Assembly (NCBI RefSeq): GCF_023278045.1
Contig: NZ_CP056783.1
Coordinates: forward strand, 1,831,501-1,895,500
Direction: 5' to 3'
DNA: 64,000 nucleotides
From: Flavobacterium sp. K5-23
GTDB lineage: Bacteria; Bacteroidota; Bacteroidia; Flavobacteriales; Flavobacteriaceae
Shown: positions 59,301 to 64,000 of the stretch, in pieces
How the letters are laid out: every line of letters begins with the position of its first letter
Position numbering within the stretch: position 1 is the first letter of the stretch
Translations under genes and position numbers: made by a program
The notes under the pieces: generated by a model
Seen by the model: only the letters and a program-made list of their open reading frames with translations
The model's database searches: none
What the model was told of the DNA's origin: nothing

Positions 59301-59780
59301 GAAAACCCAATTCAAGGTTCGTTCATTATCGAAGAATTAACGGATTTAGTGGAAGCAGCCGTTTTACAGGAATTTGATAGAATCACTGAAAGAGGTGGCG
59401 TTCTTGGTGCTATGGAAACAATGTACCAACGTTCTAAAATTCAAGAAGAAAGTCTGTATTATGAAACTTTGAAACATACAGGTGAATTCCCAATTATTGG
59501 AGTAAATACATTCTTGAGTTCTAAAGGTTCACCAACGGTTATTCCGGCTGAGGTGATTCGTGCAACTGAAGAAGAGAAGCAATTCCAGATTCAAACTTTG
59601 GAAAACTTGCATAAAGCTAATGCAACTCAGGTGCAACAACAATTGGATAGTATTCAGGATGCAGCCATTAAAAACGAGAATTTATTCGACCATTTAATGG
59701 AAGCTACTAAAGTGTGTACATTAGGGCAAATAACCGCTGCTTTATTTGAAGTGGGCGGTCAGTATAGGAGGAATATGTAA
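56340..59780 (+). CDS. icmF: fused isobutyryl-CoA mutase (IcmF), B12-dependent
   Basis: 1146 aa. Order: B12-binding domain (residues ~10-145; [25 protein letters not shown]); MeaB-like G-protein chaperone (~190-420; [16 protein letters not shown]alker [29 protein letters not shown] base-specificity); then the methylmalonyl-CoA-mutase-type barrel ([53 protein letters not shown]). This three-part layout defines IcmF, interconverting isobutyryl- and n-butyryl-CoA. It needs adenosylcobalamin, which the 5-16 kb locus would supply. A related acyl-CoA (e.g. pivalyl) cannot be excluded. Confidence 0.95.
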   Translation: MDLQTPYIPKNKVRIVTAASLFDGHDAAINIMRRIIQSTGVEVIHLGHDRSVEEVVNTAIQEDANAIALTSYQGGHNEYFKYMYDLLKEKGTGHIKIFGGGGGVILPSEIAELQEYGITRIYAPDDGRSMGLQGMINDLVQRSDFPTGDKLTDEVQQLESKNPTAIARIISAAENFPEIAKPALDAIHKINENCKTPVLGITGTGGAGKSSLVDELVRRFLIDFPEKTIGLISVDPSKRKTGGALLGDRIRMNAINNPRVYMRSLATRQSNLALSKYVADAIQVIKAAKYDIIILETSGIGQSDTEIMDHSDVSLYVMTPEFGAATQLEKIDMLDFADLVALNKFDKRGALDAIRDVKKQYQRNHNLWDVNPDEMPVFGTIASQFNDPGMNTLYKSIMDKIVEKTDSDLKSTFKVTREMSEKIFVIPPHRTRYLSEIAESNRKYDETALSQQKVAQKLYGIFKTIESVSGNVPVITKTGIDDTTVYPSAIKEHDENNIFLNLLLNQFDKVKMDLDAYNWEVILTWDEKVNKYKNPIYSFKVRDKVIEIKTHSESLSHSQIPKIALPKYEAWGDILRWCLQENVPGEFPFTSGLYPFKREGEDPSRMFAGEGGPERTNKRFHYVSAGLPAKRLSTAFDSVTLYGNDPHLRPDIYGKIGNAGVSICCLDDAKKLYSGFDLVHAMTSVSMTINGPAPMLLGFFMNAAIDQQCELYITANGLEKDVEVKINKIYKEKGVARPVYNGDLPEGNNGLGLMLLGVTGDLVLPLDVYNEIKVRTLSQVRGTVQADILKEDQAQNTCIFSTEFALRLMGDVQEYFITNNVRNFYSVSISGYHIAEAGANPITQLAFTLSNGFTYVEYYLSRGMSINDFGPNLSFFFSNGVDPEYAVIGRVARKIWAKAMKNKYGANERAQMLKYHIQTSGRSLHAQEIDFNDIRTTLQALYAIYDNCNSLHTNAYDEAITTPTEESVRRAMAIQLIINKELGLAKNENPIQGSFIIEELTDLVEAAVLQEFDRITERGGVLGAMETMYQRSKIQEESLYYETLKHTGEFPIIGVNTFLSSKGSPTVIPAEVIRATEEEKQFQIQTLENLHKANATQVQQQLDSIQDAAIKNENLFDHLMEATKVCTLGQITAALFEVGGQYRRNM

Positions 59781-59789
59781 GCAGAGAAC

Positions 59790-60018
59790 CACTTTTTGCG
59801 TAGCAAAAAGTGTGTGAATCGCTTATCCCGCTTTTCAGCGGGATATCAGAGAACTACTCTGGCAAAAAGTGTGTGAATCGCTTATCCCGCTTTTCAGCGG
59901 GATATCAGAGAACTACTCTGGCAAAAAGTGTGTGAATCGCTTATCCCGCTTTTTAGCGGGATCTCGGGCACTGCTCTGGCAAAAAGTGTGTGAATCGCTT
60001 ATCTTTTTAGCGGGATCA
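59790..60018. repeat. 59-bp tandem repeat array, each unit carrying a hairpin
   Basis: Units start at 59804, 59863, 59922 and 59980 (last partial, one 58-bp step). Each reads CAAAAAGTGTGTGAATCGCT, ATCCCGCTTTTCAGCGGGAT, then CAGAGAACTACTCTGG-type sequence, so the ATCCCGC/GCGGGAT stem recurs. The array follows an extra stem CACTTTTTGC-GTA-GCAAAAAGTG (59790-59812) right after the icmF stop codon. Copies 1 and 2 are identical. Confidence 0.92.
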
Positions 60019-60036
60019 ATAATAAATTAAGAATTA

Positions 60037-60068
60037 AGACCTTTCAGCGATGAAAGGTCTTTTTTTGT
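60037..60068 (+). terminator. terminator after icmF and the tandem array
   Basis: Stem AGACCTTTCA / TGAAAGGTCT with loop GCGA, then a T-run. Confidence 0.9.
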
Positions 60069-60362
60069 CATAATAACATAATGTTTGTTTGAATATATAA
60101 ATGTGTATTTCACTTCTAAAATTGGAAAATTTGATTTAAATGTTTAAAAATATAGGAATTAAATTTCTGTTGTTTTGAATGGTTAATCAGTCGTGATTTT
60201 ATTCTTACAATGTGCTGATAATGAGTATTTTAACAAAAATACAACATATCTAAATCCTTATTAATCAAGGGTTTAAGTGATTTTGGGTACGTGCCGTTAT
60301 TTAGCTAGTGTTTTTTAATTGGTTTTATTTTAATTTTGATTAATTATTTAAGACAGACGATT
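60069..60362. other. gap before the type III PKS
   Basis: AT-rich; apart from the terminator I see no feature. Likely promoter region of the downstream gene. Confidence 0.4.
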
Positions 60363-61583
60363 ATGAAAAATATTATACTTTCCAATTTTCATCCCGTTCT
60401 AGTAGGTAAATTATTCGACCAGGAAAAGCTTAATCAATACACTAAGTTTTTATATTATCATTTTCAAAATCTCCCATTATCAGATAGTCCTGCTAGTGAA
60501 ATTGATGGTCAGGAAAAAGTTAGTTTCGAATTTATATCTAATCAGGTAGATAAGTATTCCGTTTCTCCCGAAAGTATTAATTGCAGGCAAAGTATAATTT
60601 TTGAAGAGGTTGAAGAATTCATTGAAAATATAATGAGCATTACTTCTCCTTCAGAATATCATTTTCCTTATGGTTTTGAAGTTAATCCAGAAAATTCTTT
60701 TGGACCTAAAATTGCTGTCCGTATGGAATGGTTTAAAAAGAAAATGGGGTTGGTTTTTGATGAATTTTATTCTAATACACCTTCCAGACCTGAAAACCTT
60801 ATTCACGTCACTTGTTCTGGTTATTCCTCGCCAAGTGTTGCACAAGAAGCTGTAATTGAAAGAAACTGGGATACAGTTCAGGTTACGCATTCGTATCATA
60901 TGGGTTGCTATGGAGCTTTTCCAGCCATTCGTACCGCCAGTAGTCTTATTTGCTCGAGTAAAAATAACGGTAGGGCAGATGTGGTTCATACGGAATTATT
61001 GTCCGCTCACTTAAATTTAACGGAGTTCTCAGCCGCAAATACTATGATTTGTTCTCTTTTTGCGGATGGTTTTATAGGCTATTCTTTATACGAAGAAAGG
61101 GCATTTATGAAGGATGATACCATTAAAGAAAAAAAGGGATTGCGAATTTTGGCTTTTCATGAAGTTATCATTCCGGATTCTTTAGAAGATATGTCTTGGG
61201 ATTTAGGAGAGTATAATTTTTTAATGACGCTGTCTAAACGTGTTCCTGTTTTTATTCGAAAAAATATTAAAGCTTTTTTAACTACACTTTGCGCAAATGC
61301 CGATGTTAATCTTGAAGAGCAGAAATCAAAGATGCATTTTGCCATTCACCCCGGCGGTCCAAAAATTATTGATTATGTAATTGATGCTGTAGGATTGTTA
61401 AAAGAACAAGCTCACTGGTCTTATGAAGTCTTGCGTGGCTATGGGAATATGTCTTCCGCCACAATTCCTCATGTTTTAAATGAAATTATAAATGATCCAA
61501 ACATCAAATCAGGAACTAAAGTTGTTGCTATGGCATTTGGGCCAGGTTTAACTGCAACTGGACTCCTGCTAGAAAAACTGTAA
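60363..61583 (+). CDS. type III polyketide synthase (chalcone/stilbene synthase superfamily)
   Basis: 406 aa from ATG 60363 (MKNIILSNFHPVLVG); an in-frame start at 60336 adds MINYLRQTI. Catalytic triad: Cys182 in YHMGCYGAFPAIRTA, His329 in HPGGPKIID, Asn362 in GYGNMSSAT. LTFGPGLT-type end (AFGPGLTATGLLLEKL). It condenses malonyl-CoA units on a CoA starter, giving pyrones or resorcinols; no tailoring genes lie within ~2 kb on either side. Closed by a strong terminator. Confidence 0.93.
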   Translation: MKNIILSNFHPVLVGKLFDQEKLNQYTKFLYYHFQNLPLSDSPASEIDGQEKVSFEFISNQVDKYSVSPESINCRQSIIFEEVEEFIENIMSITSPSEYHFPYGFEVNPENSFGPKIAVRMEWFKKKMGLVFDEFYSNTPSRPENLIHVTCSGYSSPSVAQEAVIERNWDTVQVTHSYHMGCYGAFPAIRTASSLICSSKNNGRADVVHTELLSAHLNLTEFSAANTMICSLFADGFIGYSLYEERAFMKDDTIKEKKGLRILAFHEVIIPDSLEDMSWDLGEYNFLMTLSKRVPVFIRKNIKAFLTTLCANADVNLEEQKSKMHFAIHPGGPKIIDYVIDAVGLLKEQAHWSYEVLRGYGNMSSATIPHVLNEIINDPNIKSGTKVVAMAFGPGLTATGLLLEKL

Positions 61584-61603
61584 TTTTTTTTATGTGAAAT
61601 ATA

Positions 61604-61650
61604 AAATGTCAATACTGTGTAAAGACCAGTATTGACATTTTTTTTTTTTA
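61604..61650 (+). terminator. terminator after the type III PKS
   Basis: Stem AAATGTCAATACTG / CAGTATTGACATTT with loop TGTAAAGAC, then a T-run. Confidence 0.92.
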
Positions 61651-61739
61651 GCTCCCGACACTTCAGAACCGCAATGCGGAAAACTTTCACCGCAAACTTT
61701 CGCACAAACACTTACCACGTACTTTCACCGCAAACTTGT

Positions 61740-62190
61740 CATTTCGATGCTTCCTTTGTCAGCACAGGCTCCGGAAAAATCTCATTACGGTTATCAACTT
61801 GATGTGATTTCTCCCATTGGTCGAAATGACAAACGGTGTGGAATGATTGTGAGGAGATTCCTCTCCAGACGCTTCGGGATCGGGCACGAGGGCTATGCTC
61901 GAATTGGAGAAGCAATGGCAAACGAGACGATATTCACGCAAACCCTCACCTCAAACTTGTCATTTCGACGAAGGAGAAATCTCATTACTTTTATCAACTT
62001 GATGTGATTTCTCCCGTTGGTCGAAATGACAAACGGTGTGGAATGATTGTGTGGAATTACTGTGTTGAGATTCCTCTCCAGACGCTAGGGGAACGGACAC
62101 GAGGGCTATGCACGAACTGGCGAAGCAATGGCAAACTGTACGGAATGACAAACTGTGTGGAGATTCCTTCTTTCAGCAATGTTGTCTTTT
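61740..62190. repeat. two tandem ~200-bp imperfect direct repeats (flavobacterial intergenic repeat)
   Basis: Block A from ~61786 and block B from ~61981 each read CTCATTAC..TATCAACTTGATGTGATT, CTCCC(A/G)TTGGTCGAAATGAC, AAACGGTGTGGAATGATTGTG, GAGATTCCTCTCCAGACGCT, then (CG)GACACGAGGGCTATGC and GAAGCAATGGCAAAC. Short ORFs in both strands here are translations of the repeat, not genes. Confidence 0.85.
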
Positions 62191-62639
62191 TTTAAATTAT
62201 TTGCAGTTCACTCCAAGTTTTTGTCCTCATTAAAAAAAAAGATGTTAAAATCCAGAATGTTATTTGGGAATTTTAAAAAATGAGAATCAATTTTAAGAAT
62301 TTAGGATAATGAGTTTTTTATCATAATTTTTTATCGAAAAATCAACGCTAAATTAATTAAATGTGAATCTGTTAGATTTATTTTTAGAAGTTTAACACTA
62401 TTTTAGGTTTAACAAAACGTATGTAATACAATACGCAATCAACTCATATTCAATTAGTTAACGAGTACTTCATTGTTAATATATTATTCGTGTAATGCTT
62501 TTCTTAATGAACTGTGCATTTCATCGGAAAAAGTAGAATGTTACCTTATCTCTCTTTGTTTTTATTGCCTTTTTTTAGTTTAACAACTAACTTTGGGTAA
62601 CAGATAAATTCATTTTAGGTTGTTTTATAAAACAGCTTT
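62191..62639. other. first part of the leader region
   Basis: AT-rich sequence with no ORF. It may contain a decayed first unit of the following repeats, but I cannot support one. Confidence 0.35.
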
Positions 62640-63175
62640 TGATATAAAAATAAGGATTTTAGTTTTTATTTCCCCCATAAAAACAGCCTTTGATGATGTG
62701 ATACTTCATAAATTTAATTTTTGAAGATGTTTCGTTCCCTACAAGTTTTCTCCCCAAGTTTGGAAACTTTTGTTTTTAACCTTCTTTATTAATTTCGATG
62801 CTAATTATTTTGTATTAGGGTTTTAAGTTGTTTTAAAAAATGACTTTGTTGGTTAGTAAAAGGCTTTTATTTTATTCCTCCCCATAATAAAAAGACCCTT
62901 TGGATAACAGCACACTTCATAATTTTTTTTGGAAGCTGTCTTGTTTTGTGCAGGTTTTCTCCCCCAAGTTTGAAAACTCCTGTTTTTAACCTATTCGTTT
63001 AATTATAACTTTAAAAGTCGTTTATCATAAATGACTCTCTTATTGCTGAAGGATGCGTCTGGTTTTATTTTCAATTGACTCTCCTTTGGATGATGTGTAC
63101 TTCATAAAAAGGTTTATGAAGATGATTTTTTTATACTTGTTTCCCCAACTCTCTCAATAGCCTGCTTAATATAAC
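62640..63175 (+). repeat. three degenerate ~200-bp leader repeats with a recurring CTTCATAA hairpin
   Basis: Units start near 62669, 62871 and 63064 (steps ~202 and ~193). Shared order: T-rich + CCCCATAA..; CCTTTG(GA)TGATG; (A)CTTCATAA..GAAG hairpin (units 1-3: CTTCA..TGAAG, CTTC..GAAG, CTTCATAAA/TTTATGAAG); TTTTCTCCCCAAGTTTG; GAAAACT; CTGTTTTTAACC in units 1 and 2. Units differ at many bases but keep the stem ends. Directly upstream of the gene at 63200. Confidence 0.6.
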
Positions 63176-63199
63176 TTATGGAATAAAAATACTATTATT

Positions 63200-64000
63200 A
63201 TGAAAAATACTATTTTTTACACGATTAAAAGTGTGCTGAAATATTGGTACACTTTTTCCTGCTATCTCAAAGCAGGTTTTTCGAGCTTTTTTTGGACGAA
63301 TGCGTTCACTAAAAAGCTCGTTTTTTATGGAACGTTGCTGCTTTTAGGGTTAGGTTTTAGTTCCAATTCCTATGGGCAGTTTGTTGGGTCATCTGCTGTC
63401 AAGGCTGGCTTCGGTGTTGATGGCGATGCATATGCAAACCTTGTGCAATTTGGCAATCTGGATCCCCCACCCCCAATTCCTCACCCCCTCACTCCTCTTA
63501 CAGGTACGGATGACTGGTTTAAGATAGTGGTTCCAACTCCTCCGCCAAGCCCATTTAATGGTTCCGGCTTAGGTGTTATTGAGCAAAGCCTTACCGGCGT
63601 GGTTGGTAATCCAACATTTGATATTGTTGCTGCAATTAATGCAAACAGCAATACTTCCTTTGTAAAAAGGCAGTCATTTCCTCCTCTTAGCTTTGTTCCT
63701 GGTCTTGATAAGGATAATAATATAGTTGACTATTTATGGATAGACGCAGTGTATGGCAGGGATGGAAATAGCGCCCAGGGGAATAAGGATTCCAGTATTT
63801 TTACCTCCACGGCAGACAAGAACTCTGACAACCCGAATACTTGGGTTCTTGGATCAGGAAGTGTTCCCCAAAAAGACGACATCATTGATGTGATGGCACA
63901 TTTAAGAGGAGTAGGAGAACCAGATGAAGCCAAAGGCACACCTTTTTCAACACTTTGGGCCTTTGCTGCGGCCACGCTAAGGGAAACTTCTGGTAGCAAA
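63200..64000 (+). CDS. large exported surface protein, N-terminal fragment (runs off the window)
   Basis: Frame open from ATG 63200 to the right edge (267 codons). The first 60 residues form an unusually long leader: a charged, aromatic stretch (KYWYTFSCYL), TNAFTKKLVFYG, then hydrophobic LLLLGLGFSSNSYGQ as the core and likely cleavage. The mature start is Pro-rich (DPPPPIPHP, PTPPPSPF), followed by blocks frequent in huge Bacteroidota surface proteins: FVKRQSFPPLSF, WIDAVYGRDGNSAQG, DSSIFTSTADKNSDNPNTWV, VPQKDDIIDVMAHLRGVG. Probably an adhesin-like T9SS substrate, inferred since the C-terminus is outside. Confidence 0.75.
   Translation, partial: MKNTIFYTIKSVLKYWYTFSCYLKAGFSSFFWTNAFTKKLVFYGTLLLLGLGFSSNSYGQFVGSSAVKAGFGVDGDAYANLVQFGNLDPPPPIPHPLTPLTGTDDWFKIVVPTPPPSPFNGSGLGVIEQSLTGVVGNPTFDIVAAINANSNTSFVKRQSFPPLSFVPGLDKDNNIVDYLWIDAVYGRDGNSAQGNKDSSIFTSTADKNSDNPNTWVLGSGSVPQKDDIIDVMAHLRGVGEPDEAKGTPFSTLWAFAAATLRETSGSK

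Noticed and set aside
59790..60018. CRISPR-like array
   Set aside because: Units are contiguous 59-bp tandem repeats with no unique spacers, and no cas gene is nearby.
61747..62195. Several small ORFs on both strands
   Set aside because: They are translations of the duplicated intergenic repeat and have no independent support.
63730..63999. 89-codon ORF on the minus strand
   Set aside because: Antisense to the open-ended surface-protein frame, which has clear family blocks.

Overview
The window reads as a chromosomal stretch of a Flavobacterium-like member of the Bacteroidota. The base composition is AT-rich, promoters follow the TAnnTTTG pattern, and there is a fused SecDF, a TonB-dependent receptor with an N-terminal carboxypeptidase-regulatory domain, a type IX secretion (gliding C-terminal domain) protein, and several flavobacterial intergenic repeat families. 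The species cannot be named from sequence alone.

Layout. 0-4 kb: a truncated NPP-type phosphodiesterase, an RluE-type pseudouridine synthase, TrmL, and a large SAM methyltransferase. 4.0-5.3 kb: an intact-looking IS3-family element. 5.4-15.7 kb: a cobalamin (B12) uptake and salvage locus. It holds btuD-btuC-btuF-like genes on the minus strand and, divergently, a Cys-rich protein, cobU, a DUF71 protein, a bluB-cobT fusion, cobS and cobC, then a B12 riboswitch in front of a btuB-like receptor. 15.8-35.4 kb: mainly housekeeping genes (amidase, gyrB, mdh, secDF, lgt, yidD, cysS, folE, an aminotransferase, a PDZ/aspartyl-protease protein, valS), plus a nonsense-mutated PagL-like gene and a T9SS-exported protein. 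35.4-43.3 kb: an outer-membrane barrel bracketed by a duplicated valS 3' end, an S9 peptidase, an IS630-family element that splits a PepSY-TM gene, and its siderophore receptor partner. 43.3-49.6 kb: topB, a YdeI/DUF1801-CDGSH protein and two unknown genes set in dispersed repeats. 49.6-61.6 kb: prfA, pyrF, a second BtuF-like protein, an alpha/beta hydrolase, a VOC protein, purU, a DUF4197 protein, the giant B12-dependent mutase icmF with a 59-bp tandem hairpin array behind it, and a type III polyketide synthase. 61.6-64 kb: about 1.6 kb of repeat-rich non-coding DNA leading into the start of a large exported surface protein that runs off the window.

How the genes work together. The receptor, ABC transporter and CobU/CobS/CobT/CobC/BluB set would import corrinoids and rebuild the nucleotide loop with self-made dimethylbenzimidazole. 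IcmF, 44 kb away, is a consumer of the coenzyme. The iron side is represented by the siderophore receptor and its broken PepSY partner.

Most notable observations: a dispersed intergenic repeat that appears to have become the linker of the BluB-CobT fusion; three degenerate ~200-bp leader repeats with a recurring hairpin ahead of the last gene; a pair of inverted-orientation structured elements (49.4 and 56.2 kb) with conserved flanks and a variable stem; the valS 3'-end duplication; and a YdeI-like protein ending in a perfect CDGSH iron-sulfur motif.
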